Source: Flavobacterium sp. KJJ (GTDB taxonomy: Bacteria > Bacteroidota > Bacteroidia > Flavobacteriales > Flavobacteriaceae). Taken from it: DNA of 64,000 nt. The stretch spans positions 1 to 64,000 of the forward strand of contig NZ_JARP01000004.1 of NCBI RefSeq assembly GCF_000708595.2, given 5' to 3'. A program made the translations under genes and the position numbers. The notes under the pieces were generated by a model. It was not told the origin of the DNA, made no database searches, and was given only the letters and a program-made list of their open reading frames with translations. Of this stretch, positions 42,942-50,959 are shown piece by piece (position 1 is the stretch's first letter; each line of letters starts with the position of its first letter).

Positions 42942-43016
42942 AACTTTGCATCTCGGAAGGAATTGAAAAAATTAAAACTCAGAAACCTTATTAATTAACT
43001 ACACAATACAAACAAA

Positions 43017-43685
43017 ATGAAAACAAATGAAGAATTACAAAGAGACGTGCAAAATGCTATCAAATGGGAACCACAGTTGCATGCCGCAGAAATTGGAGTA
43101 ACTGCTAAGGATGGAATTGTAACCCTTATGGGAACTGTGGATGCATATTATAAAAAAACTGAAGCTGAAAATGCTGCCAAAAATGTTGACGGCGTAAAAG
43201 CAGTTGTTGAAGAAATTGAAGTAAAATATTCTAACAGCGGTAGGACCGATGAAGATATTGCAAGTGATATTTTAAAAGCTTTAATTGATAGCTGGAATGT
43301 TCCTCAGGAAAACATCCAGGTGAAAGTTGAGAAAGGCTGGGTTACACTTGAAGGCCAGGTTACCTGGAATTATCAAAAAGAAGCTGCAAGTAAATCTATT
43401 GAGCATCTTAACGGAGTTAAAAGTGTAACGAACCGCATCAAGATTAAGGCTGAAGTACAAAATGAGATTGAGAAAAAAAATATTAAACGAGCTTTGGCCA
43501 GTAATTGGACATTACATTCTGAAAACATCCTTGTTAAAGTAGACGGGACAAAAGTTACTCTGACAGGAGGTGTTTCCTCATTACATCAGAAAGAATTAGC
43601 CGAAAAAATAGTATGGAAAACTCCTGGTATCTGGGCTGTAGACAATCAGCTTGTGGTAGAATATAAATATACTCCTGTACTGTAA
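43017..43685 (+). CDS. Triple BON-domain protein
   Basis: The product is 222 residues with three BON domains (about 5-70, 80-148 and 152-220). Each has the ITLMG/VTLEG-type strand and the AVKNVDGVKAV/SIEHLNGVKSV motif. It has no signal peptide, unlike periplasmic OsmY, so it may be cytosolic and membrane-associated. BON domains bind phospholipid or help stress tolerance. Two paralogues (46843-47514 and 47535-48194) lie on the other strand. It has a strong terminator at 43692-43718. Confidence 0.88.
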   Translation: MKTNEELQRDVQNAIKWEPQLHAAEIGVTAKDGIVTLMGTVDAYYKKTEAENAAKNVDGVKAVVEEIEVKYSNSGRTDEDIASDILKALIDSWNVPQENIQVKVEKGWVTLEGQVTWNYQKEAASKSIEHLNGVKSVTNRIKIKAEVQNEIEKKNIKRALASNWTLHSENILVKVDGTKVTLTGGVSSLHQKELAEKIVWKTPGIWAVDNQLVVEYKYTPVL

Positions 43686-43691
43686 ATTTAG

Positions 43692-43718
43692 AAAAGGGAG
43701 ATTTGATCTCCCTTTTTT
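43692..43718 (+). terminator. Terminator of the BON gene
   Basis: Perfect 11-bp stem AAAAGGGAGAT (43692-43702) and ATCTCCCTTTT (43706-43716) running into T residues, loop TTG. Confidence 0.9.
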
Positions 43719-43805
43719 ACTGAGAAAAGGAGAAATTCTTTCAAAAAACCTCGTAATTCCTAAATTCTAATTTAAGCAAAATTTTAATTTAAAAAATCAA
43801 ATATT

Positions 43806-43970
43806 ATGGAACCAAGCTGGATCATATTAACTTTTACCGGTATTATAGTATTAATCATGATGATTTATATTTTCAGACAAAACAAAAAAGACAGAAAGGC
43901 TTACGAGGATGATTTAAACAAGCCTTCAAATTTTTATGAGGATCAATCTGAAGTAAATGATGTGCAATAA
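43806..43970 (+). CDS. Small membrane protein
   Basis: The product is 54 residues: MEPSWIILTFTGIIVLIMMI forms one TM helix (about 4-23), then a charged cytosolic tail (RQNKKDRKAYEDDLNKPSNF and EDQSEVNDVQ). It is too short for confident family assignment. Position in the stress cluster suggests it is a membrane stress or regulator peptide. No Shine-Dalgarno site is expected in this organism. Confidence 0.65.
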   Translation: MEPSWIILTFTGIIVLIMMIYIFRQNKKDRKAYEDDLNKPSNFYEDQSEVNDVQ

Positions 43971-44026
43971 TAATTATAATGTAAATGGTAGTCTAGACAA
44001 GTAAATTTATTAATAACATACATAAA

Positions 44027-44506
44027 ATGAAAACTTTGACAATTTACATCGCATTCCTATTTGCATCAACATTACTCTTTTTGAATCGTTACTCAGATTT
44101 GTATATTAATAATTCAATAACACATTTTATATTACTCATAATAGCGTCAATTACATTGATTCTAATTTTAGGACAGGTATTTGGAAAATTAAAAACTGTA
44201 AAATCAAGATTGCTTACAGTATTAATTGTTGTATTTGTATGTTTTATACAGTCCTTTTTGACTTGGGGAGGTGACTGGAAAACGCAAACAATTCTTTATC
44301 GAAACCTAACGAATGACAATAATACAATAGAATTCCAAATGAGGGGCGACCGTTTTTCTTTTGGATACAAAAAACGAGTTATAAACAGATTAAAATTATT
44401 TCCAGGATTCGATTGGACTACGGATATAGATACCAATAAAATTAATCACAAACAATGGAAAAAATTAAATCTGTATGTAAATGAAATGAAGTTTGCTTCC
44501 AATTAG
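44027..44506 (+). CDS. Hypothetical membrane protein
   Basis: The product is 159 residues with three TM helices at about 4-20, 30-50 and 61-78, then a periplasmic or cytosolic domain (about 85-159) with WTTDIDTNKINHKQWKKLN. No family is recognised. The next gene (universal stress protein) starts at 44529, 22 bases after its stop, so they are probably co-transcribed. Confidence 0.72.
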   Translation: MKTLTIYIAFLFASTLLFLNRYSDLYINNSITHFILLIIASITLILILGQVFGKLKTVKSRLLTVLIVVFVCFIQSFLTWGGDWKTQTILYRNLTNDNNTIEFQMRGDRFSFGYKKRVINRLKLFPGFDWTTDIDTNKINHKQWKKLNLYVNEMKFASN

Positions 44507-44528
44507 GAACATTAAATTATTAGAAAAT

Positions 44529-45359
44529 ATGAAAAAAATACTTGTTACAACTGACTTATCTTACAACTCCAAACCAGCTGTACGCTGTGCAATACAACTT
44601 GCTTCACAGGCAGAATATGAACTTACATTTCTGTTTGTAAACACTTCAATTATTATTGATCCTTTTTCAGCTGTTACTTTCGTGGGTCTTCCAGAATCTG
44701 ATACAAAAATACAAGAACAAAGTTTGATAAAATTTATACATACTTTGTACAGAAAAGCACGTAAACAGCCTGGAAAAGTAAATTATATAGCTGAAAATAA
44801 GCTTGACGTAAATGAGGCTATTCTAGACTGTGCAAAAAGAATAAAGGCAAATTACATCTGCATGAGTACAAGAGGCGGTGGTCTCGCCAATAAGTTATTA
44901 GGCAGTCATACCAACAAAATTTTACATGATTCCCCCGTTCCTGTTCTGGTTGTCCCAAAATATTACAGGATGAAAAAACTGAATTCTGTTTTATACCCAT
45001 CTGATATTGAAAATATAAATACAGAACTCCCAGTGATTAAAAAGTTTGCCGCTGCGTTTGATGCACCTGTAACAGTATATCATTACGATTATTTTACAAA
45101 TGAGGATGAGATTAATAAAAAAACAAACAAAATAGAAAATAAATTTAAGTCTGAGAAAGTATCTTTTCAATTTAAGAAATTAAATCCAGACGTATCTCTA
45201 TTGCGTCACTTGCAATTAGACATCATAAAAACCAAACCATCTATAATTGCCATGTTTGCTAAAGAAAACCGAACCTGGTTCGAACAGCTTTTTCAGTCTC
45301 TTAAGACCTCTGAAAAAGGCTTTGACACTAAAACACCAATGCTGGTATTTAGAAAATAA
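44529..45359 (+). CDS. Universal stress protein, tandem UspA domains
   Basis: The product is 276 residues with two UspA domains (1-145 and 150-276). MKKILVTTDLSYNSKPAVRCAIQLA begins the first. MSTRGGGLANKLLGSHTNKILHDSPVPVLVV contains the GxxG-9x-G-type nucleotide-binding motif. The ATG at 44529 was chosen because it begins the domain. The frame can be read from 44493, but that lies inside the preceding gene. It belongs to the stress cluster. Confidence 0.93.
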   Translation: MKKILVTTDLSYNSKPAVRCAIQLASQAEYELTFLFVNTSIIIDPFSAVTFVGLPESDTKIQEQSLIKFIHTLYRKARKQPGKVNYIAENKLDVNEAILDCAKRIKANYICMSTRGGGLANKLLGSHTNKILHDSPVPVLVVPKYYRMKKLNSVLYPSDIENINTELPVIKKFAAAFDAPVTVYHYDYFTNEDEINKKTNKIENKFKSEKVSFQFKKLNPDVSLLRHLQLDIIKTKPSIIAMFAKENRTWFEQLFQSLKTSEKGFDTKTPMLVFRK

Positions 45360-45361
45360 CA

Positions 45362-45394
45362 ATTGACCGGTAGTCAAAGCGATTACAGGTCAAT
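45362..45394 (+). terminator. Terminator of the universal stress protein gene
   Basis: Stem ATTGACC (45362-45368) and GGTCAAT (45388-45394) followed by TTTGTTT, immediately after the stop codon. Confidence 0.6.
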
Positions 45395-45493
45395 TTGTTT
45401 AAATTATCGATTTTTTCTTCCAAACTATTGTATTTATTTTTCTATCTTTTTCACTAGAAATAATTCTTATAAAAGTTTTTTAATAGTTAAATA

Positions 45494-45943
45494 CTAAGGA
45501 ATGTTAAATTCCTGAAATTCGCATAAGGCGGCTTCAAGTTTAAGCTTTTCTTTTAAATAATCAAGCTTTAGTGAATCTAATTTGTTTACAACTGATGAAT
45601 CAAAACTTTCAGTACGAGTTTCATACTCTTTAATGTAATTTACTCTCTTCTTTAATTCCTCAAGGTGATATAGGGCTTCATGAAGTCTCTTTTCCTTTTT
45701 ACTATCTTTAGATTGCAACACCATATCCTGCTCTTGTTGCTTAATAATTAATTCAGCTGATGTAATTATACTATCCGATTCTTTATTAAACAAGAACCAC
45801 TTTTTAAGAGTTTGCTGCTCTATATTTTTGCTTGTCATTACTGAATCTGAATCAACACTGTCTTCAACCAAAGAAGCTTTATCTTGACAGGAATAATATA
45901 ACAATACTGTTATAAGACCCAAAATACTAAATTTCGTTTTCAT
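45494..45943 (-). CDS. Small lipoprotein, paralogue of the 31.8 kb lipoprotein
   Basis: The product is 149 residues. The signal peptide ends in LLYYSC, a lipobox-like cysteine. KKWFLFNKESDSIITSAELIIKQQ matches the paralogue at 31785-32225 almost residue by residue over the helical body, as does RVNYIKEYETRTESFD and the terminal DYLKEKLKLEAAL. The mature protein is a charged helical rod. Function unknown. The ATG at 45943 begins the signal peptide. A longer frame to 45994 is not supported. Confidence 0.78.
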   Translation of the reverse strand: MKTKFSILGLITVLLYYSCQDKASLVEDSVDSDSVMTSKNIEQQTLKKWFLFNKESDSIITSAELIIKQQEQDMVLQSKDSKKEKRLHEALYHLEELKKRVNYIKEYETRTESFDSSVVNKLDSLKLDYLKEKLKLEAALCEFQEFNIP

Positions 45944-46111
45944 ATAATTTGATTTTAATCGTGTTGTTTTTTTAGATTTAAGGATCAAATACACGTAATG
46001 AATTAAAAGCTCTTTTTTAATAATAACAGAAGTTTAGAAGGCATTTATTTTATTTGTGCACTATTCATTCCATTAACTTTTCAAGCTTCAACAGCATCAA
46101 AAATCTGCACG

Positions 46112-46822
46112 TTAAACCTGAAATTTGGGTTTTAAATCATAATTTTTAATACTGTGTTCCATTATAAAAAGTCTTGCTTCTTCAATATCGTCTGTTATCA
46201 TAAATAATTTTGAATCTGAATCATTTATAGTACCCTGCTCTCTCATATTATTAAGGTGTTCAATCAGTGCTTTATGATACGAAGTATTAAAGATGATAAT
46301 AGGAAAGTTTTTAATTTTTCCTGTCTGTACAAGGGTAAGTGCTTCAAAATATTCATCTAGAGTTCCAAAACCACCTGGCATTACAACAAATGCAAAAGAA
46401 TATTTTACCAAAAGTATTTTTCGAATAAAAAAATGTTTTGCCACAACCCATTTGTCGAGATATGAATTAGGCATCTGATAAACGGGAAGTTTAATATTGC
46501 ATCCTACCGACCTCCCTCCGACTTCTTTTGCTCCACGGTTTGCAGCTTCCATAAGTCCCGGACCGCCGCCCGTCATTATTGTAAAGCCGAGCTTGGCATA
46601 TTCACCAGCTGCTTTTCTGGTAAAATCATAGTAAGGATGATCTTCTTTAAAACGGGCAGATCCAAAAAAAGTAATGCAAGGGCCAATATTGTAAAGTTTT
46701 CTAAAACATCTTATAAGTTCCCATAAAGTAGCTATTATGAATTTAAGCTCGGTAAATCTCGATTGCGGACCTTCTAGAAATTGAATTTCTGACTTATCAC
46801 CTTGGGATTTACGCTTTATCAT
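46112..46822 (-). CDS. LOG family protein (Lonely Guy / TIGR00730)
   Basis: The product is 236 residues. FGSARFKEDHPYYD and the GGGPGLMEAANRGA and PGGFGTLDEYFEALTLVQTGKI motifs identify the LOG family. These are nucleotide 5'-monophosphate phosphoribohydrolases, named for cytokinin activation in plants. The bacterial role is likely nucleotide or ribose-phosphate salvage. It is the third gene of an operon with two BON proteins (20-base gaps) under an FNR-type site. Confidence 0.93.
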   Translation of the reverse strand: MIKRKSQGDKSEIQFLEGPQSRFTELKFIIATLWELIRCFRKLYNIGPCITFFGSARFKEDHPYYDFTRKAAGEYAKLGFTIMTGGGPGLMEAANRGAKEVGGRSVGCNIKLPVYQMPNSYLDKWVVAKHFFIRKILLVKYSFAFVVMPGGFGTLDEYFEALTLVQTGKIKNFPIIIFNTSYHKALIEHLNNMREQGTINDSDSKLFMITDDIEEARLFIMEHSIKNYDLKPKFQV

Positions 46823-46842
46823 AATTTATACTACTTGATCCT

Positions 46843-47514
46843 TTAACATAGATAAGGCTGTTCCAGATTTACTTTTAAATGATTTACGACTTTAATTATT
46901 CCAGGAGTCTTATAAGCAATTCGTTCAGCTTCTTCTTTCTGAAAAATAGAACCAACTGTGCCAGATAGTTGAACTGTTGCACCTGCAACCTGAATATTAA
47001 TTTCATCCAGATCAAAAGCCCAATGTCGTTGCAGTGCCTTTTCAAGCATTTCTTTTTCTACCTGATCGTACAGTTCTCTTTTAAGTTTTATATTATTTGT
47101 TACTCCCCTTACTCCTTTTTGATTTTCTGCTGTCTCTCGTGCAATATCTCTCTGAAAATTCCAAGACAATATTCCCTCAAGTGTGACCCATCCTTTTTCT
47201 ACGGTTAAGGTTACGGTATCTTTAGGAACAATATGATGCTCTCTAAAATTGTTAATAAGCTGTTCTGCAATTTGTTGATCTGTTACCATTGATGCTTTTT
47301 CAATGATTACCTGAATTTCATCTACAATTGCTGCAACACCTTTAATTTTCTTTGTAGCATGTAGGGCTTCTGTTTTTTTTATAAGAGAATTTACATTCCC
47401 CGTAAGCGTAACTATTGCATCTTTTACAATAACACCAATTTCTGCGGCGTGCAGCAAAGGTTCAAATTTAATAGCATCCTGAACTTCTCTCTCTAAAATT
47501 TCATTACTTTTCAT
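46843..47514 (-). CDS. Triple BON-domain protein
   Basis: The product is 223 residues with three BON domains (about 5-72, 80-150 and 155-222). KFEPLLHAAEIGVIVKDAIVTLTGNV, VEKGWVTLEGILSWNFQRDIA and GATVQLSGTVGSIFQKEEAERIAYKTPGI are the domain cores. It is related to the neighbouring BON proteins and lies 20 bases downstream of the next one, in the BON-BON-LOG operon. Confidence 0.87.
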   Translation of the reverse strand: MKSNEILEREVQDAIKFEPLLHAAEIGVIVKDAIVTLTGNVNSLIKKTEALHATKKIKGVAAIVDEIQVIIEKASMVTDQQIAEQLINNFREHHIVPKDTVTLTVEKGWVTLEGILSWNFQRDIARETAENQKGVRGVTNNIKLKRELYDQVEKEMLEKALQRHWAFDLDEINIQVAGATVQLSGTVGSIFQKEEAERIAYKTPGIIKVVNHLKVNLEQPYLC

Positions 47515-47534
47515 AGCTTATAGTTCTTTAAATA

Positions 47535-48194
47535 TTAATCAAATTCTACCAGAAGTTCATTATCTACGTACCATACTCCCGGTGTATTCCATGCAATTCG
47601 TTCTGCCTCCTCTTTTTGAAAAAGAGAATCAACAATACCACTTAGATATATTGTTTTACCTTCAACTCTAACCTTAATATTATCAACATCCAGAATCCAG
47701 CTGCGATGAAGAGCTTTCTCAACGATTTCTTGGTTTAGTTCATTTTTTAACTCGGCTTCTATTTTTATCTTATCAATTACCCCTCTTACACCCGGCAGGT
47801 GACGAATAGCATTATCTGCAGCCTTTCTTTGAAAATTCCAGTGTAAAATTCCTTCAAGTGTTACCCATCCGTTCTCTACAGTTACATGTATTCTATGATC
47901 AGGAACAGCCCAATTTTCTTTTAGTGCCTTAATTACAGAACTTGCTATGTCTGTATCACTTTTAATAGCCGAAAAAAATAAATCAACTTTTACGTCGTCT
48001 ACTACTGCTTTTACTCCGGCAATATTTTTGACTGCTTGTTCAGCCTCTCTTTTTTGAGTATAGTTATCTACCGTTCCTTCCAAAGTCACAATACCATCCT
48101 GAACACTAACATCAATTTCATTAGAGCTTAAAAGAGGTTCCCATTTTATAGCCTCTATTACTTCTTTACGCAAAATATCATTACTTTTTTTCAT
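47535..48194 (-). CDS. Triple BON-domain protein, first gene of the BON-BON-LOG operon
   Basis: The product is 219 residues with three BON domains: LLSSNEIDVSVQDGIVTLEGTV, VENGWVTLEGILHWNFQRKAA and GKTIYLSGIVDSLFQKEEAERIAWNTPGVWYV. The three paralogous BON proteins of the cluster arose by duplication of the whole triple-domain gene, since each domain aligns with its counterpart. The FNR-type site at 48291-48304 is 97 bases upstream and correctly spaced for activation. Confidence 0.87.
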   Translation of the reverse strand: MKKSNDILRKEVIEAIKWEPLLSSNEIDVSVQDGIVTLEGTVDNYTQKREAEQAVKNIAGVKAVVDDVKVDLFFSAIKSDTDIASSVIKALKENWAVPDHRIHVTVENGWVTLEGILHWNFQRKAADNAIRHLPGVRGVIDKIKIEAELKNELNQEIVEKALHRSWILDVDNIKVRVEGKTIYLSGIVDSLFQKEEAERIAWNTPGVWYVDNELLVEFD

Positions 48195-48290
48195 GTTGAA
48201 AATTTTTAAAATTTCACTTTAATTAATATTTTAAGGCATTTTCAGCCACTTATTATTTAGCAAAATTGTAATAATAGAACAACAGGAAAA

Positions 48291-48304
48291 ATGATCTTTA
48301 TCAA
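48291..48304 (-). promoter_or_regulatory. FNR/FixK-type site upstream of the BON-BON-LOG operon
   Basis: ATGAT-CTTT-ATCAA. On the minus strand an ATTTTG -7-like element lies at about 48261-48267. The site centre is about 36 bases from the end of that element, the class II activation distance, as for hsp20 site 1. Confidence 0.6.
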
Positions 48305-48534
48305 GCTGAAATGTGATATAAAACATATATTAGGCGTTGAATGCATTATAATTTTAAATAAAAATTAAATCTTATTTTTAAAATGTTGCCAGCTATCTGT
48401 TGATTGTATTGAAGCAGTAATAGATGCTCAAATTGAGAGTTATATCGAAGAATTGTTAAACCAGTATATGCAATTTCTCTAAAGTAACGATTTCTTTAAA
48501 GACACTCTTTTAGTTATAAAGCATAGAAAAATAA

Positions 48535-48568
48535 AAAAGACCAAACATTTTTAAACGTTTGATCTTTT
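48535..48568 (-). terminator. Terminator of the PRC-barrel gene
   Basis: Minus-strand stem AAAAGATCAAAC and GTTTGGTCTTTT (48535-48568 overall) followed by TTATTTTT. It lies 45 bases past the PRC stop. Confidence 0.8.
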
Positions 48569-48612
48569 AATTGATTTTTATAATATGTCGTTTCCAAATA
48601 AAAGAAGCAGCA

Positions 48613-49125
48613 TTAGTGGTTGTCAAATTCTCTGCGGTTGTAAAAAGTATCATCATCGCTTTCAGACTCAAGGCGTGACTCACTTTCAGGGTAATAAGAC
48701 CTTAATGTTTTTCTTTCATAGTTTCTGTCAAAATTGTGGTCTCGATTGTATCTGCTTGTTTTTCTAAAGGTGTTGTATCCTATATTGTTAGCCATAACAA
48801 TTTTAGTGTCTTTATTTATGCTGACAGATCCAATTGGTATGATAATATGGCTGTCTCCATCTTTGTATACAAATTCATTTCCATTGTCGTTTGCTATAGC
48901 ATCATGAACTTCATTTTTGCTGTCTTCTATTAAGCCTTTATCTACGTTTACGTCCAGATAAACAACGCGCTGCATATCTTTATTCACCCATAGATTATCA
49001 ATTTTTCCAATAGTTCTGTTGTCAGCGTCTACTATTTTCCATCCTGTTACATCAGAATAGTTTGAAGCAACTTTATAGCCCGAAAGTTCATCCAGTCTGT
49101 ATAAATTTCTATCTTTATTTTCCAT
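48613..49125 (-). CDS. PRC-barrel domain protein
   Basis: The product is 170 residues. Residues about 8-125 form a PRC-barrel-like region: YRLDELSGYKVASNYSDVTGWKIVDADNRTIGKIDNLWVNKDMQRVVYLDV is typical, as is HIIIPIGSVSIN. A polar, charged tail (KTSRYNRDHNFDRNYERKTL) follows. Such proteins are stress-associated in Bacteroidota and of unknown activity. The gene is followed on the same strand by its own terminator, and a 54-residue membrane protein lies upstream. Confidence 0.85.
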   Translation of the reverse strand: MENKDRNLYRLDELSGYKVASNYSDVTGWKIVDADNRTIGKIDNLWVNKDMQRVVYLDVNVDKGLIEDSKNEVHDAIANDNGNEFVYKDGDSHIIIPIGSVSINKDTKIVMANNIGYNTFRKTSRYNRDHNFDRNYERKTLRSYYPESESRLESESDDDTFYNRREFDNH

Positions 49126-49218
49126 ACCTTTTTTTTTTTAATATTAAATTGTTTTCCCTCTAAGTTTATAGCAGGAAACCACTGATCACAGCGTTTATTA
49201 TTCCTGCCAGTAACTTAA

Positions 49219-49383
49219 TTAATTTGTAGTTCCCGAAGTTGTAGTGTTTTCGATTTCTACCCTTCTTTCACCCTGAGTATCGTTATCTCTCAAAAATATA
49301 TAGTATACAAGTGCTGAGATTAACAGAACTACTACAATCCATGGCCATACAGCCTTCTTTTTCTCAATTTTAATTTCTGCCAT
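49219..49383 (-). CDS. Small membrane protein
   Basis: The product is 54 residues. An N-terminal basic stretch (AEIKIEKKKAVW) precedes a TM helix (PWIVVVLLISALVYYIFL), then a polar tail ending TTTSGTTN. It is upstream of the PRC-barrel gene on the same strand, with 93 bases between. Function unknown, and homologous assignment not possible from length. Confidence 0.65.
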   Translation of the reverse strand: MAEIKIEKKKAVWPWIVVVLLISALVYYIFLRDNDTQGERRVEIENTTTSGTTN

Positions 49384-49533
49384 AACTTATTTGTTTTTGT
49401 AATAAAATTTTAACTTTACTAAAGGTACAAATGAGGATAGCTTTAAAAAGTATTTAATTTCATTCAGAAGTTATACAATTCCCAGTATATTAATCTAATA
49501 TGGAAAATCAGCCACATCAATTTTTATAAAAAA

Positions 49534-49570
49534 ATAAAGATCCCGTTACAAAATGTTACGGGATCTTTAT
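49534..49570 (-). terminator. Terminator of the lyase-like lipoprotein gene
   Basis: Stem ATAAAGATCCCGT (49534-49546) and ACGGGATCTTTAT (49558-49570), perfect over 13 pairs. On the minus strand it is followed by TTTTTTATA. Confidence 0.85.
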
Positions 49571-49616
49571 TAGTTTAAATCAACTAATTTCAATGAGAAA
49601 TTGTTCTTAAATGCTT

Positions 49617-50402
49617 TTATTGAGCATCCCAGGCGGCACTTGCGTAATAAATTGAACTTGTTACGGGTGCTGTCCAGTAATCTTGACTGCCTCCACGGAA
49701 AGTATGAAGGCTTACTGCATTCACGTTTCGTTTAGAATCGTTAGTAACCCAGCGAATTGTTTGATTCAATATCTCTGTACCATTTACATAATATTTGACA
49801 TATCCATTAGTATTGGAGCCAGTATTTAACTTAACAGATATCTGACAATTATATGTTACTCCTTCTTGTATGTAATATTTTTTTCCAAAATCATTGCCAA
49901 ATTGCCCAGGCTGATCTCGATAATATACATAAGGCTGAAGATAAGCACCGCTTCCTTTGGCTGTATTTGATCCATTTGGGCAATACCACATAAATCTTGC
50001 ACTGCCTCCATTTCCATCCCATCCTGGGTCGCCCCCGGTATTCTGATCACCAATTAAAATACCATAACCACATTTACCACCTCTGCTCCAATAAAATCCA
50101 GAATTAAATTTCATTTGGAACCAAACAGTATAAACGCCAGTTGACCATACACCATAAGATGTGCATAAACCGCCTGGACACGATAATGTATTTGTCTGTA
50201 ATGTGATCGTTCTCGCTCCTGCACCACCGCCTGCAGCGACAGCGGCATCTTTGTTGGCATTCTGCTGTACCTCTTTGCTTGCGCTTTGTGAAACTTCATT
50301 TTTGACGGCTTGCGGTACATTCAAATCTTGTTCCTTTTCACAGGAATTAAACACTAATACTGTAATAAACAGTAAACTTAATAATTTCAGGTTTTTTTTC
50401 AT
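49617..50402 (-). CDS. PL14-like secreted lipoprotein (putative polysaccharide lyase)
   Basis: The product is 261 residues. The signal peptide ends in a lipobox (VFNSC). A linker rich in A/G (QNANKDAAVAAGGGAG) precedes a jelly-roll domain with YGVWSTGVYTVWFQMKFNSGFYW and the late motif VSLHTFRGGSQDYWTAP. This resembles alginate/glucuronan lyases of family PL14. Surface exposure fits a glycan-degrading role, but no PUL partner (SusC/D) is nearby, so the substrate is unknown. The ATG at 50402 was chosen over a TTG at 50411. Confidence 0.75.
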   Translation of the reverse strand: MKKNLKLLSLLFITVLVFNSCEKEQDLNVPQAVKNEVSQSASKEVQQNANKDAAVAAGGGAGARTITLQTNTLSCPGGLCTSYGVWSTGVYTVWFQMKFNSGFYWSRGGKCGYGILIGDQNTGGDPGWDGNGGSARFMWYCPNGSNTAKGSGAYLQPYVYYRDQPGQFGNDFGKKYYIQEGVTYNCQISVKLNTGSNTNGYVKYYVNGTEILNQTIRWVTNDSKRNVNAVSLHTFRGGSQDYWTAPVTSSIYYASAAWDAQ

Positions 50403-50959
50403 TTTGAACAAATTAAAGGTTAGTAAATAATTAATGGTTAGTAAATGATAGATAGTGATACATTATTTTACGCCTAAACAGAAGACTTTTTTCCAATTTT
50501 CAAAATAAAAAGATTGTTTTATTTACTTATGTTTCATGCAGTTATATTTTGTTGTTTATTTTAAATCAGATCTAGATCTGTTTGGCAATTTGTAATGACA
50601 TTACAAAGTTGAGTAATAACAATTCTAATGGAGAGTAAAAAAGTACGTTTTTAGATACAAAAAAATCCAGTTTAGATATTTTATGTACGTTTTAGATTTA
50701 ATAATTTAATTTAAAAGAAATGTAAAGGCAAAGCGAATGTTTCCGATTCACTAATTTATGTTCTGAGGCATTATTTAAATATAAATTGATTATTTTTGTT
50801 TAATATTTTTAAAATAACATTAAACAAATTAAAATTCAACAATTACCAAATACCTGATAAGCTGGCTGTTCGCATTTATTTGCATGCTACTAATAAGCTT
50901 TCATAAAATATAGCAACTTTAATAGTTAAGCTCTTTTAGCACTAACGAAAATATTTATA
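50403..50959. other. Intergenic region, 557 bases, with repeats
   Basis: No coding frame supported. Near the lyase-like gene GGTTAGTAAAT occurs twice (50418-50428 and 50436-50446). A 14-bp perfect palindrome CAGATCTAGATCTG lies at 50567-50580. TATTTTTG (50791-50798) is a possible -7 element, 160 bases before the DUF2452 gene. Confidence 0.5.

Larger units (their letters stand above)
48195..48612. other. Divergent-tail intergenic region, 418 bases
   Basis: It contains the promoter region of the BON operon with the FNR-type site (48291-48304) and the terminator of the PRC-barrel gene (48535-48568). Between about 48385 and 48480 a short plus-strand frame without an ATG could be a degenerate coding fragment. 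Nothing else was recognised. Confidence 0.55.

Noticed and set aside
45950..45961. TGAT-N4-ATCG near-match to the FNR-type motif
   Set aside because: One base off and only 6 bases upstream of the lipoprotein ATG, so it would lie within the transcript.
48385..48480. Plus-strand frame ending in IEELLNQYMQFL
   Set aside because: No start codon in frame, too short, upstream stop nearby. At most a decayed gene fragment.
49617..50402. Polysaccharide utilisation locus around the lyase-like lipoprotein
   Set aside because: No SusC/SusD pair or other carbohydrate-active genes are adjacent.
50567..50580. Perfect 14-bp palindrome CAGATCTAGATCTG
   Set aside because: No second copy found and no promoter next to it. 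Chance palindromes of this size are possible in a spacer.
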